A stretch of 47,051 nt of DNA from Ectocarpus siliculosus (taxonomy: Eukaryota > Sar > Phaeophyceae > Ectocarpales > Ectocarpaceae): contig FN648075.1 of the NCBI GenBank assembly GCA_000310025.1, positions 236,929 to 283,979 on the forward strand. The letters run 5' to 3'. Both the position numbers and the translations under genes were made by a program. Each line of letters starts with the position of its first letter. The first letter of the stretch is position 1. This document shows, in pieces, positions 34,632 through 46,941 of this stretch. The notes below the pieces were generated by a model that saw only the letters and a list, made by a program, of their open reading frames with translations, searched no databases and was not told the origin of the DNA.

Positions 34632-37600
34632 TCATTTGAACAACAAGGTTTGCCAGGCGCAACACCGGGATGCTGCAGGTCCAGCCGATCGGTCATTGGC
34701 TGACGGTTCGCCCATCTTACACATTTGGTTGGGGGGCCTCTTGCGTTTAGAGGAGTTCCCAAAAGATGGGGGAAAATACTTCTTTGTCCACGTCCCTCGC
34801 TTTCGCGCTTTCACGATGGCAATCCAACCCGAGGATACCCAGGCGAAGCGTCTCCTCACCTCGACCCAATCCAAGCATTTTTGCAGCACGCGCTGTTCCC
34901 CCTTCCGCAGGAGCTCCGCGGCTGCGGACCTGTCCTCCGGCACGATCGTTCTCTCCGCTCCCCCATCTTCTTCCCCTCCTTCCCCCCCCGTGTCGTTGTT
35001 GGGGTCAGGAGGCGTGCGGGATGCTTGTGCTTCCCCGGAGACAGGGCCGTTGCAGGACGCGTGGGCCGTGGAGGGGCCCTCTCGCTCTTTCAGCATGCCG
35101 GCGAGGGCGTTCCAGAGAACGTCGACTACAGCCGCTTCGTTCTGGTGGGACACGAGCCGGTTCCAATCAGCGCGGGCGAAAACCGAGGATATTGCGCGTG
35201 GGAGGATTGAGACAGAGGCGTTGTATGATGTTTGTGTGCTTGGGGGGTTGTCGACACAGGGTTATTGGCCCCTGTTCTGCAGCAGTCCATTTATCGGAGA
35301 ATTTCGTGCGGATGGTACGCAAGGGGCTGGTCCAGGATTGAGGAATGTACTGTTCATAGGAGGTTGTCAGCTTACCCTCGCGCCTAAGGTCTCGCCCCAA
35401 GGGGTTTCTGCCGCGACCTTGAGCTCCGTTTCCGTGGCCCTCTGTACTCGCAGCGCCGGCAGCAAGAGCGGGTCCAAACCTTTACTGGTGAGGAAGAACG
35501 GTCGCTTGGAAGGGTCCACCCCGTTGTCCAACATAATCTGCTTTCAGCGGGAGGGGTTTGGGGCAGGGGAGGGGGGAAGCACGCTGCTGCTATCGGTGTT
35601 GTCTTGTCGTTCGAGTAACCGGTTCCGTCAACAGCAAGCAAGGACAAGCGCAACGGGGGCGAAAAAAACACGACGACCGCCGGAAGAACATCAAAGACAC
35701 ATGGATACCTGAGAGGTCTTCTTTTGAAAGTCCTTGACCCACTGGGAAGCCTGGCTCACCACAGAGGCCTTCCAGCAGGCAGCACACAACCGAGCATGTC
35801 GCTTGCCCGCCTCCTCCATGTCGTGGTGAAACATACTCCGCGTGCTGTGGTGTTTCGTGGGACAGCACCGACCAAACCTCCCCCCCACGTCCGAAAACAT
35901 CTGGTACTACGGACAACAATCCACGACCGGTGCACGTCTCATTTCCTCGATACCTCCGTTCTTCCATCTACTACGAGGCCAAAGCAGGACACCCTGCTAG
36001 CTTAAATTTCGATATTTATTTGACACCTGTAAAACTTGTTCGAAGCGAGTTCGCAGCTGTAGCGAAGCGGCCCCAATTTTTTGGGAAATTTTGCGCTGCC
36101 ATCTTCCCTACCCGCTCCTACACCGACCTTATTCTTTTCGGCGAAGCCAGGTGCCCCGGGCTCCATCATCGCCCACAGCTCCACCGATTCGAACGGGTTG
36201 TCCGGGAGGCAAAACCCGTGCAGCAGTAGCAGGCGGGAGTTCGGGAGCGGGCCGTAGCTGAACTTCACCTCGGAACCGGAGGCCCAATCTTGCAGGGTCA
36301 CGAGGTGGAGGCAGTCGTTGGACTCTTGATATCCGTGCACCGTCGAGGATAAAGGGCCGTGGTTGAACATGTCGAACACCTGGGCACAGGTTTGGGAGGT
36401 TCAACAGACATCAACGCAGACGGTTCTTGGTATGGTAGGGTCAGACACAAAACCTTTTGACACGAGGGAAACAATAGCAACGACGACAGCAACAAACACC
36501 ATGGTTGAGCGACGGGATTTCCGTTCATGCTTACAACTATAGACGGACTGGAGCGTATATCTGTACGGTTTTCTGCTTGCGGACAGTGCCAAGGGCAATA
36601 CGTGTGGTCTCTGTCCAAGAAACCCTTACCGGGGCCATGGCCTTCAGCCCGCGCCCCGCCCGCTCGACCGTGACAAAGCGGCTCCACACCTTTTGAGGAG
36701 AATCCAGGGAGGTTCCCGAGTGGCAGGTATGGGTGGGGATATGTGCATGTTCGGCACGATGATTAGGACAAGGGTTTTTGGGTATGATCGGTATCGATTT
36801 GTGGCACAGGGTGGTGATTCAGAATGCAGAAACATGCTGGAAATACGGCAGATTTCCTGAGAGAGGGGACATCAAATAGGGCACGGAACCGCCTCCGGAA
36901 AAGCGTCTTGGAGAAATCCTGCAACCGTGACCAAGGTGCACACAGCGCGCTGCTGTACAAAACACGCTTTGCGTACGAGTGTCTTCAGGTATGCCGTGCC
37001 GACGTGGGCCTCGCAGACACGAAAACGCGGCCAACCGGAGCGCGCGACCTTCCACAAGACACATCACTGCACACCTAGCCTCGATCGAACCTTACTGTGT
37101 CGACTTATCGTGCAGTACTGGTCACACAGCGGCATGTCTTCTCACGCCCGCACCGTTCGCATCACGCACCGTCCCGAGTGCCCAGAGGTACTCCTCCTTG
37201 GTGAGAAAACCTTCGAGCGCGTCTCGCGCCGTAGAGGAGCCGCCCTCTTCCGAACGTGGCGAGGGGAGCGGCAACGCCTCGAGCTCCCGAAAGTCGGTGT
37301 CCACCTGGGCTTTCCACTGCACCGTCACCGCGTGCAGGCTCGTGCCGCGCAACAGCTCCAGCTCATCGTCTGTTGGTTGCGGATGGGGTTAGGGTTTGGG
37401 ATACAATGATGGTGTCGACACTTCAAAAGGATCGATCTATTATCTTAGAAGAGGCTCGAGGTTCTTACTTGCTCTTGGTGTCGAACCAATATTGTTGAAG
37501 GTGTCACTGCTGTGCTGGGTGGGTGTCTCGGTCTGGTACCGGAAAATGTATACGAATACTGACTTTGTCGAGCTGCCGAGTTCGCACGTGTTTGCGGCAA

Positions 37601-39983
37601 GGGCTAAGAGCTAGCGTTAACAAATCAAGCGGGGGGGGGGGTGAGATGAGTGCGGGCTGGGTCCTGGCGTTCGTTAGTGGCCACACTGACGCCCGAACCG
37701 GGGTACCCGGGTGGGGGGGGCGAGGGGTCAACCACGTGACAATTCATACTCAGAGGGTTGGCCTCTTTTTCGCTTGCTTCGCGACTGACTAAAAGCATCC
37801 TCACCCACAACCGGCTCTCGATCATCTCCAGCTCCGCATACACAAAACAAAGCCAAGCAACACTTGTGTATAATTTTCTAGCCCCTTACACGAGGCACAC
37901 GAAGTACACTACCCGTACCGGAGTAAAATATGGTCTGGTGGTACTCTCGCGGGAGGACATCCATGTGCCCCTTGAGCGGAGAGCGTTCTTTCAGGATGTG
38001 GCGGTGGTAGAGGAGGAGGAGGCAAAGCACGTCGTCTTCCCTTGCACCTGCTTCCATCAGGCCCTCGAACGGCGTGCCCTTGGCGCTGTCCACGGTCATG
38101 AGAGCCTGCGCGAGCGTCGCGGACGTGGTGACGGTAGAGAAACGTGGGGAGGGGGGGGTTGGACGGGCAGTTGTCCTTTTACATGGTTTGACGACAAATA
38201 GCAGTCATGAGGTTCGTTGTGGATAAGAAGGCAAGAGTCGTTCGTTTGCATGGTCCGCGGTGTGCGAACTTGAAGAATTCCAACCTCTATCGACGCGAAT
38301 ATTGGGGCCACACGGCCAGGCTGACGTGACAGAATCAACGTCGCTGTGTTCCTCCTGTACTCATTTCGTTGCCGGGTGTGTGTGTGCGCGCTCAACGTCG
38401 TGTATGCTGCGTAAGATACGTAGCAGGAGGTTTCATATGGTTGGTCAAGGTTCCCCCAGAGCTCAATGAGAATACCTTTTCTTTCTACAGAGTCAGAGTC
38501 CCGAAGTGGTGATTAGCCGTTCACCAGCGGAGGTATTTTTCTCTCTTAACATGTGGCGAGGAACAGCCAAGCGTGGCCGAGGATACTCGGACTAGTATAA
38601 TCAACGAAGGTGGGAGTGATGGAGAGAGAGTCCCTCGTGGGCATCTCCACATCTCCGATATTTACCGGAATGGTCACTGCTGTATTCGGTGAATCTTTCT
38701 TGGTAAACACCTTCGGAGCGGTAGGACATTTTTCGTAGTCTCCAGGTCTTTACTGGCTGCATGTGTGTCCCTACCCTAGGGAGATACCTATATCCTGTTT
38801 TCCACATCATCAATGATTTTTTTTTTTTTTTGTCTTCACTTCAAATCAGCGCTCACAGCACTAGTGCCGTTTACTCCAACCCGTGGTCACACAGAAGAGC
38901 CCCTCTCTACCCTCCCCTCCTGCGGTACTTTGCCTTCGATTTTTAATGCGAGAAGAGTTCAGCACTCTCTTCCCTCTGTGTACACACGAACTAGCGCTAT
39001 CCACTAGGCCAGGAGCGGAAGCGAGAGAAAAACTCACTTTGCAAGAAAAGCTCGCTTACGCCGGGATTCGAACCCCTGACCTGACCTCTAGAAGGTGTCG
39101 AGGTTACCAACTAGACCACCGGGGCGACCTGATTGCTAAAAATCAACACAGTGTGGATGCCACAAATGAGCCGCACCAACTATCGCCGCGCCTCACAAAT
39201 GTATGCAGGAGAAGCTTGTATCACGTGAACACGTGTGCAACAAGGTATCTCCGGTGCCACCCTTCACAAGGCGCGACATGCTGCAAGCAACACCACCGCA
39301 AAGGGTTAAGTCTCTCTCGGGCCTTTAACTCTCTCAGGTTCGCTCCGCGCTCTCACACTGCTGTTTTAATTTCTGAACTGCAAACCGCACTGCAAAACGC
39401 ACGGAATGCTATTTCCATGCGGTTTGGCTCATCCTCGCAAATAGGCTCGAAAGCAAGCAGATTTCTGCATTTCAAACCCGGCAGCACCGCAATACTGGTA
39501 CCTGAGTACCACGCCGTACACGCGTACAAGACGGACTTCGGCGGACAAAACAACATAGCAAGGACTGCTGTGTGCATTCACGTGTTCGCATACTGCCTTT
39601 GACAACGGACTCCAAATTCCCACCAGTATACAGCATGGAAAAAACAGGAATAGGGCTTGTGTGTTGTTTCCCTCTCCGCTCTCTCCAATGTTGGCCAACC
39701 CTCTGTCAACACACTACTCTGTAGAAGTACGTACCTCCTGTGGATGCATCTTTATTTGAAAATTTGAACTGGGCGCAACAATGTTTTGGTTCATGTATTC
39801 ACCCACCTCCCACGGCACGGACACGACGATTGTCTCCGCTGGGATGTTCTCCTCGCAAAACACACCCCTCTCCTCCTTTCCGGGCGTGGAGGACACTCGC
39901 AAGGGGTGGTGGACAACTACCCCGAGCTCCTCCTGTGCCCAGTCAAGGTAACCTTCCGCAGGCGAGTTGCTGCCTTCTGCCAT
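34632..39983 (-). CDS. SET-domain protein methyltransferase, Rubisco-LSMT/SETD-like, seven exons
   Basis: Minus-strand exons 39983-39807, 38105-37919, 37369-37170, 36689-36630, 36379-36128, 35537-35376 and 35141-34632 give 515 residues; phases 0,1,0,0,0,0. The family transfers methyl groups from S-adenosylmethionine to lysine (LSMT, SETD4, SETD6) or histidine (SETD3). The SET fold starts at RGVFCEENIP (39-48). An inserted helical region follows (exons 2-3, with FYSDDELELL at the exon 2/3 join). Exon 4 has WSRFVTVERAGRG. Exon 5 has DMFNH at 211-215, the SET N-H motif, and YGPLPNSRLLLLHGF at 250-264, the family core. Exons 6-7 form the LSMT-type substrate-binding domain (PALRVQRATE; RNEAAVVDVLW; LLRKGEQRVLQKCL). 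Exon 7 ends in a long basic tail; its last 60 residues may be retained intron. No transit peptide is evident. Substrate unknown. Confidence 0.85.
39001..39127 (-). mobile_element. tRNA-derived SINE-like sequence, possibly dimeric
   Basis: On the minus strand, 39127-39057 carries an A box (TGGTCTAGTTGG) and, 33 bases on, a perfect B box (GGTTCGAATCC), the internal RNA polymerase III promoter of tRNA genes. The acceptor ends do not pair and the T stem pairs over only three bases, so it is not a working tRNA. About 50 bases further downstream, at 39011-39001, a second A box (TGGCCTAGTGG, then ATAGCGC) appears without a clear B box. It sits in intron 1 of the SET gene, in the same orientation. 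SINE or degraded tRNA are the options. Confidence 0.5.
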
Positions 39984-40328
39984 GCTGCCGTCGCTTATTT
40001 CGTTCTTGCTGGATACTACAACAGTGTTTCTTGGCGGAGACGGCTGCCGATTCTGGGCAGATGTGCGGGTTGAAGAATACTGTCACCGTCGCAGCAGCAG
40101 CCGACGAATTGATCCAGCGGCTGAGAGAGGCAACGCAGCAGCAGTGGGTGGACAGTGGAGGAGGAGCGCGAAGGAGCGGCGGAATGTGAAATGCGGGGAG
40201 TTCCGCTGAAGGGGGGATAACTTCGTCCGCGGGGCCCCACAGGTTCGCAACAGTGCAGCCGTGCGTGCGCGCTGCTTGCTGTGCCACCAGCACATGTCTG
40301 GTGTGTCTCGGTAGACCTAGCGTACGCC
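39984..40328. promoter_or_regulatory. Divergent promoter region between the SET gene and TFIIH p62
   Basis: The start codons of two genes on opposite strands are 345 bp apart, so this stretch holds both promoters and 5' UTRs. It is rich in GCAGCAG/CGGCGG triplets. No TATA box is evident. An additional non-coding 5' exon for either gene cannot be excluded. Confidence 0.45.
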
Positions 40329-41582
40329 ATGAGCGTGCCAGGGCCTTCTCTAGGCGCGGGGGAGGAGGTAGTCATGACCGCCCACGCCGTGCACAAGAAA
40401 ACGCCGGGAACGGTATGGTTCACGAGTCGGAGGGCCTTGTGGAAAGCCGCCGATGGCAAGGCTGCTGTGCAGCGAGTCGAGGTTGCGTGGGCAGCAGTTA
40501 AGAGCTTCCAGGTGAGTGGTTTGGTGTGTGCTGTCTAGTTTTAGAACCTGATTTGCTCGTGTGTTTGTGTTTTCATTTTGAGGTTAGGAAGGTGGCGCGC
40601 GTTTTCTCCCCGCTTGGAACAAATCCGCGAAGAAGCTTCCTTGAATCCTAAGAAGTTCTGCTGCGTTCCTGTGTGCTGAGCGGCGGCGGTGTGACTACTA
40701 TTACCGTAGTGTGAACTCTAATCTTGAAGTAAACGCAGTACAGTATGCATAGTAACCCATCAATGATAAGGGATGGAGAGCAAACCAAAGACACGAAGAA
40801 CAACGAAAATCAATATAATAGTCATGCTTGGCGCGGATCATCGCGACTTGGCGGCGACCCTAGCTTGCTTCTACCGTTCGTTCCAACCCCTCTGTCATAC
40901 ACCATGCATTGCTGCATAAAGCTACGAGTCCGTGTTTGTTATGTGGTACACTAGGCTTGGGAGTGCGAACATCGCCCGCCCACGCATTAACCTCCGGCGT
41001 GCGCTCCACACCAATTTGCTCTGAGTTAGAGTAGTTCCCTCCCCATCTCCGTGCGCAGGAGCAATGCTACCGGTGCGCCCCTGCCCCTAGGTGTAGCGCA
41101 ATCCCTCAAAGAACGCGACCGATAGCGCCGTGAAACGTTGCGTTGCCAGCCTGCACCCATGCACTCGTTGAAAAGTGGTTGCTAATCGTGCAGAGCGACA
41201 GGACGAGAGCGAGCGAGCCTGCAAGAGCAGCGTTAACGTTTGCACCTTTCAAACACACGAGTCCCCCCCATGGTATGCATAGCCCGGCCAAAACCACCTT
41301 CATAGTCGGGACGAGGGCGAGATATGCCGTAGGTTGCGCGGCTGTATCAGGCGCGCTACGCTCCCGCCCTGACAGTGCGCCCCCCTGCCTCTCCGGCACT
41401 TGACCAGTCGTGATGCCTCACCAGAATACTGCACAACAGTCAACCGCATTTGTGACTCTCTTTCTCTCTCTTCGTGTCTCTCCCTCTCGGTCTGTCTGTC
41501 TCCCTCCCTCCCTCTCTCTCTCGATCGGTCTCCCTTTCTCTCTTTCTCTTTCTCTTTCTCTCTCTCTTTCTCTACTTCTCTT

Positions 41583-41627
<45 letters not shown>

Positions 41628-44600
41628 TTTGTCTGCCTGTCTGTCTGCCCGTGTGTCTATGTCTGTCTCTCTGTGTGTGTTTGTCTCTCTCCTTCTTCTT
41701 CCTCAAGTGCTCCCCGGCAAGCGAGGCCAGAGCCATGATGCGCCTCCTTCGAGTCACCGAGGGCCAACCCCCCATCATTTTCCGGTTCACGGAAACACCC
41801 GGTGGTACCCCCAGGGAGGTGCTAGAGAGGGCGCAGGCGGCAGTCCGAAAGGCTCTCAAAGGGGACGCGGGGGCGGGCAGAAGCAAGACAGGGGTTGCTG
41901 AAGGCGGTACCAATGGGACCGGGAAGGGAAAGGCTGGCAAATATGGCGGGTGGGTTTCGGAGCCGCGGTTGACCCCGGGGGGTAGACGTTTTAGACGATG
42001 GTGTTGTGCTGCCGTAGTATCGAGAGGTGGATGGGGGCGGGCGTTTCGAGTAGCAGCGGCTTTCGCCCTGCCTTGGTCTTGCATGGTGATGTGTTATGAA
42101 GATTGTGCCAACAGTTTTCATCTGACTGTGACTGCTGTACCTGGCCGACTGACGTGCGCGGAACTGCTATCTGCATAAGGTTCTACTGCACCACTCCTTG
42201 CGGTATATTGTGGTATCTCCTGTCCGACCTGTTGGTGTTCCGTGCAGTCTGCTGAAAACCGTTGTGGTTCTGGCTTCGTTCCCATCCGACCCCGCGGCAC
42301 CATTCGCATATGCCACGTTCCGTACCGTGTATCTTGGGGCCCCGTTTATCTGTGCCTGTTGGTTCAAGCATCAAACGCGGAGACTTTTTTTTTTTCGTTT
42401 TTGGAAGGACATGATGATCCATGTCACTCGCTCATTCGTGCGCCCTTCGCGTTGTTGGCCTCCCAGCAGCAGCTCCAAGGACGCGCTGAAGAAGATGAAG
42501 TGGAAGACAAGGGGTGGGCTGCTGGGCACGGCCTCGGGAGGGCAGTCCCTTCGCCACAGGTGAGCGACGACAGCTTCAGTACATCCTTGGTTGCGGCGGT
42601 GGTTAAAAGATAAATACGCACATTTCAGTGCAACACGTCGACGGGCGTAGCGAGTGTACTCGGGAGCGGGGGGAGGGGGGGGCATATTGTGTAGTTGTGC
42701 TCCGCTGAGTGGAGGCGTGGTTCCACCCCTGGTTCTCAGACTGCTGTTGGGCATTGGAGGTGGAGGAAGAAATATGGTAACGCCGGAAACGGCGACTTTG
42801 GTGGGTAGAGTAGGGTTAACCCTTTGTCGACAGATCAGGCGCGGAAAAAACAACCCAAGCAAGTACAGTATAGGTGTAGGAGGACGGTAGTGAGTCGCAC
42901 AATCAAGCAGGCCAAGTTTGTCTTGGCTCCCATCGCCCGGTGGTTGATGTAAAAGAAGACGCTGGCTGAAGCCATCTCCATTTCACGTACTGCTATTGCT
43001 TCCACCGCCGCCGCCGCCGCCGCTGCTGCTGCTGTTTGCTTGGTGTTAATGTTCCTTGTCGGAAACGGCGGTGCGTGCCCGGCAACGGCGGCGCAGGGAC
43101 AGCATGCCGGGCGGTCGAATGCGCAACGTCCACGACGCCCGTCAGCGCGCGGCCCTGCTTGCGGGGGACGAGGTCCTCACGGCACAGTACCGGGAGATGG
43201 TCGACGGAGCCGTTGTGACCGAAGAGGTAATAGTGCTCGACGATGGTGCTCGATAGTGTCCGACGAAAATTTTTAGCAATCATTGTCAATGTAGCTCGAT
43301 AGTGCTCGACAAGAGATTTTAGCGTCGAATGTTTAGTATTTCCCACATGCGCACGCACTACCTACCTGTTTTGTTTTGTTCTGCTTTGGCGTTTCAGCCG
43401 CAGTTGAGCCGCACGGGCTTCCAAGAGGCGGGCCAGTCTAGCTCGAGGCTTGACGAGATAAGACAAGATTGAATATGAACCATACCGTACCGCAGAGGTT
43501 GTCTTGTGCAATGTGTAGTTAGCGGTCGCACTCAACAGCCTCTAGTTTCGGCCGATTTCGACGCATGTTGTTGCTCTCTCCCTTTTTCAAAGCCGCTTTC
43601 CTCTGATTGCTATTCCTACCACGACTTTTGACCGTGTGTGATGCGCCGTTCGTTCATTGCGGCCCCTCCCTCGTTTCGCGGCTGGGGGCGGGGGGCGGGG
43701 GGCGGGGATCGACAGGAGTTCTGGGAGTCACGGAGGCGCACTCTAGCGGAAGAAGACGCAAAGACCGCGTCGAGACACACGGGGACCCCGAGCGAGATGC
43801 CTAGCGACCTGGTGGCCGAGACCACCTCCACTGGGACCCTGAAGTTCAAGCTCAACGCGCGCACCATACACAGCATCTTTACGATGTACCCCATCGTCTT
43901 CAAGTGAGGCCTTGGGGATGGGGGATGGGGGGGGCGGGGGCAGTATGACGGAGCCGGCATGCACGAAAATGCTAGTGCTTTGGACGCGACGACCGATTTG
44001 TACGCGAGAATTAAACCTTGATTGCGCACCCCTTACCTCCCCCCCGCCTTCTGACTAACAACCTTTCAATTTCGCGCGCAACATGGCGTGGTGATGCCTG
44101 TGCCCTCCCTCCTCGCACGAAAATGCGGCAACGGAACAACAGAGCCTACCAGGCTAACGTACCGACGGAGATGTCAGAAAAAGAGTTCTGGACCAAATAC
44201 ATCCAGAGCGCCTATTTCAACAGAGATCGAGGCGGCGGCGATGGCGGCGGAAATAACAACAACAGCAGCTCCGCCATCAGCGGCAACAAGAGAAAGTCCT
44301 TGGAGGCCGGCGGGGGGGACGGCGGACAGGACGACATGTTCCTCCGCTTCGCCGCGCAAGAGGCGGAGAGGGAGAAGAGGGAGAAGGCGGGGGAGGAGGG
44401 AGGGGCGGGCGGCGGCAAGCGCCGGAAGCATTCGGGGCCCGCGGCGGGGGGGGCTGGCGGAGGCAGGCTCGAGAGCGGAAGCGTGGACCCTATGGTGGAT
44501 CTGACTTCGCAGTGGGGGGATCACCACGCCCGAGAGGTGTGTGTGTGTGTGTTGTTTCTGTTAGCATCGACGGCGCTATTTAGCTGGCTGACCAATGAAA

Positions 44601-46926
44601 ATACGTCATTCTTTAAGCGGGATAAAATGCGTGTTTGTGTTTTTGTTCTTTTGTTTGTTTGTAACAGTAGTCGACCGCGGTATAACCGGCTGACCAATGG
44701 GATTGACGCTGCTCTTAGAAAGCGGGATACTGTGTGACAGACGCGAACACGTGCGTTCATGTGGTGCTTCTATTAGAGTCCACCGCGGGAATCCACCCAC
44801 CGATGAAAATTCGTTAGTCTTACGGTCGGACTTTGAAAACTCGAACGCGCTTTCTAGTCAGCGCCCTCCCCCCTGGCAAATGGGGTGGGAGGAGGTTGGA
44901 CGACACGGTCCATTCTGTGGGTTAACAGCGGTTCTTTGCAAGAGGAGACCTGCGGTATCTATTCCCGCGCGTGGGTGCGCGTGGGTGTTTTTGAAATGCC
45001 ATAGACCGCACTTTCCGGCCGACCCATGAAGAAATCAGTGAGTTTGTGTTGTGTGTTGGCAGGGTTGGGTTGATTTTGTGTGTCATTCCTGCTTGATTCA
45101 CGGGGCGGCTGTTGTTATTGGTGGTGGTGGTGGTCTTGTCACTGCCGGTTCCGTTGACTTTGTCTTTGCTGTTATTGTCGTTGGTGCTGTTACTGCTGCT
45201 GCTGTCGCTACCGCCTCTCTGATTATGTTTATCCGTGTGCCTGTCGTCGACCTACGCGGTTCCCGCGTCTGAACTGCTGTACTTCCCGATCTATCTATCT
45301 ATCTATCTACTATTTGGTTTGTGGATGGTCTCCTTGACTGTGCCGCGCTCACGATCGCGCTGTGCTCTGCTCTGCTGTGCTCTGCTGTGCTCTACTCTGC
45401 TCTGCTATGCTGGCATATTGGCTCTCGACAGGTGGACGATAGCGACCCTACGGAAGAACTGTCGGAGGCTGCCAACAAGCGCAAGGAAGTCGTGGGGAAA
45501 TTCAATCGACACGCCAGGTGATGATGCCCCCCTCTCCCTCCTTTTTTATTTATTTTGTCCGTGGGGACCCGATAGAGACCAATGCAATAAAGCATGACGG
45601 TAAGGTTGAATGGCGTCACGGACGCTTGAATGCTGGGTCATTGTGTTCCTGAATCATGTGTTTTGACTCTCGATACGGATAATTTGATTTGTCACGCAGG
45701 GATGTCCTCATGACGAGGCATATCTCTCTGGGGCCAATCAATGATATGAGTTGGATTTTGTGGAGTCTCGCTTGGTCGGTCGGTCATCATTCCTTTTGTG
45801 TACTTCGCGGCCCACGGGTAATTCTGTTGGTTGTGTAACGGAAAGAGGACTAAACAGGTTCATGGTACATGAAGCACATGGCTTGGTCCACTGGCCTGTT
45901 TGACTTGTCCACATTCCATCGTTCGGGTTAAGCCATCACACCACTGCGTCAAGCTCCCCATGACCGAGCGAGTAGACTCACTATGAATAGATGGATTAAT
46001 TGTACGCCTTAGCTCGGGGTCGTGAGCTTGGTGTGATCATTTACGAACGAAAGCCGTTTTTTTTTCTTTCCTCCCTGCATTGTCCTTGCCTTCCTGCGGT
46101 TCGCTAGCTCACCATTCGCGTACCCCCCCCCATACCTCTCCCTTAACACGTTGCTGCATGCTAACCCACCGTCCCATCTCTACGAACAATCGAACGCCGC
46201 CGCTCAGACTGGTGATGCAACCACCTGACGGAGGAGGAGGGGGCGGGGCGGCGGGGAGGCGGCCGGCGCTTGTGGACAGCGCCGCGTCAGCGACCGATAT
46301 GCCCGAGCTCAGGTTGCGCGAGGAGGTCGCTCAAGAAAAGGTAGGTACCATAGGTGGTGGATGTCTGGGTGAATATGCTTGTGAAATAGAAGGCAAAACA
46401 AGTGTACACTGCCCAAAATACGTGAAAATGGAGAAACGAAAATCCTTTTGTCGGTTTTCCGGCCGGACCTACGAATCTGAGTTTGTTTTGATGAGTCCTT
46501 TCAGGCTTACAACATGAGGCAATGAAGGCATGTATGCCAACAACAACAAGAACAACGTAGAAGTTGACCTTTGGCGCCTCTACCGCGCGCCCGATCCCCG
46601 TAGCTCGACATCGCTCACAAGAACCGCTACCGCGGAGGTGGAGGAACCAACAGGGCCGACAGCAACGGCGGCGCTGCCTCCAACGGCGGATCCAGCGGGG
46701 CATTAAGTGTCGGTTCACTGTCGCGCCCCCAGTCTCCGCGAGGGATGGTGGTCGAGACGGTCACGCTGGCGGAGGCTAAGGCGCAGCTGGGCCCCGGGTT
46801 TTCCATCCTGGGCGAGAGGCCTCGGGTGTCGGGGGCGGTGGCGTCGCCGGGCCAGGCCATGTCCGCGCTGAAGGAGTGCACGAGGGAGGCCAGCAGGGGC
46901 GTCGGGGACGCCTTCCACCTGCAGGG
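40329..46926 (+). CDS. GTF2H1: TFIIH core subunit p62/Tfb1 (GTF2H1), at least eight exons, 3' end outside window
   Basis: Exons 40329-40511, 41708-41949, 43097-43226, 43716-43903, 44143-44536, 45432-45517, 46208-46340 and 46604-46926; phases 0,2,0,2,0,2,0,2, so coding continues past the window. p62 is a structural subunit of the TFIIH core, used in transcription start and nucleotide excision repair. Exons 1-2 form the PH-like domain (VHKKTPGTVWFTSRRALWK; PPIIFRFTET). BSD domain 1 spans exons 3-4: AQYREMVDGAVVTEEEFW, LKFKLNARTIHSIF. BSD domain 2 is in exon 5: EMSEKEFWTKYIQSAYFNRDR-like block, DMFLRF, VDPMVDLT. Exon 6 has KRKEVVGKFNRHA, matching the family KRFNHHS block. Exon 5 has long Gly/Asn/Ser and Lys-rich inserts with a KRRKH nuclear-type signal. 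Exons 7-8 are less certain; they were placed by phase and partial resemblance. Confidence 0.85.
41455..41700. repeat. Pyrimidine-rich tract with (TGTC)n ending at a splice acceptor
   Basis: About 240 bases of almost pure C/T with G interruptions: CTCTCTT and CCCT stretches, then about eleven TGTC units (41587-41628), then TGTCTCTCTGTGTG. It runs directly into the exon 2 acceptor of the p62 gene (AG at 41706-41707). Confidence 0.9.
43004..43034. repeat. CCG/CTG triplet repeat in a p62 intron
   Basis: About six CCG triplets followed by four CTG triplets, 62 bases before the exon 3 acceptor of the p62 gene. Confidence 0.85.
45289..45310. repeat. (CTAT)n microsatellite in a p62 intron
   Basis: Five CTAT units. 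A further imperfect CTCTGCTGTG-type repeat follows at 45360-45412, just before the exon 6 acceptor at 45431. Confidence 0.85.
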
Positions 46927-46941
46927 GTGAGTTTTCGTTGA

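Noticed and set aside
34519-35712. 397-codon open frame on the plus strand
   Set aside because: It lies opposite exons 6 and 7 of the SET gene, whose minus-strand frame matches the LSMT substrate-binding domain. The plus frame is Ser/Pro-rich without any domain.
39054-39127. Functional tRNA gene
   Set aside because: A and B boxes are good, but the acceptor arm does not pair, the T stem has three pairs and no anticodon stem of five pairs with a seven-base loop can be drawn.
41400-41738. Ser/Leu/Cys-rich open frames of 112 codons or more
   Set aside because: These are simple translations of the CT/TGTC repeat; the only real coding part begins at 41708.
44018-44142. Upstream extension of p62 exon 5 to an ATG at 44018
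   Set aside because: The BSD domain is continuous only if exon 5 begins after the AG at 44142, in phase with exon 4.
45697-45830. Alternative exon 7 of p62 starting after the AG at 45699
   Set aside because: It joins in phase, but no suitable donor follows and the peptide does not resemble p62. The acceptor at 46207 gives a better continuation of the HA-R-LVM block.
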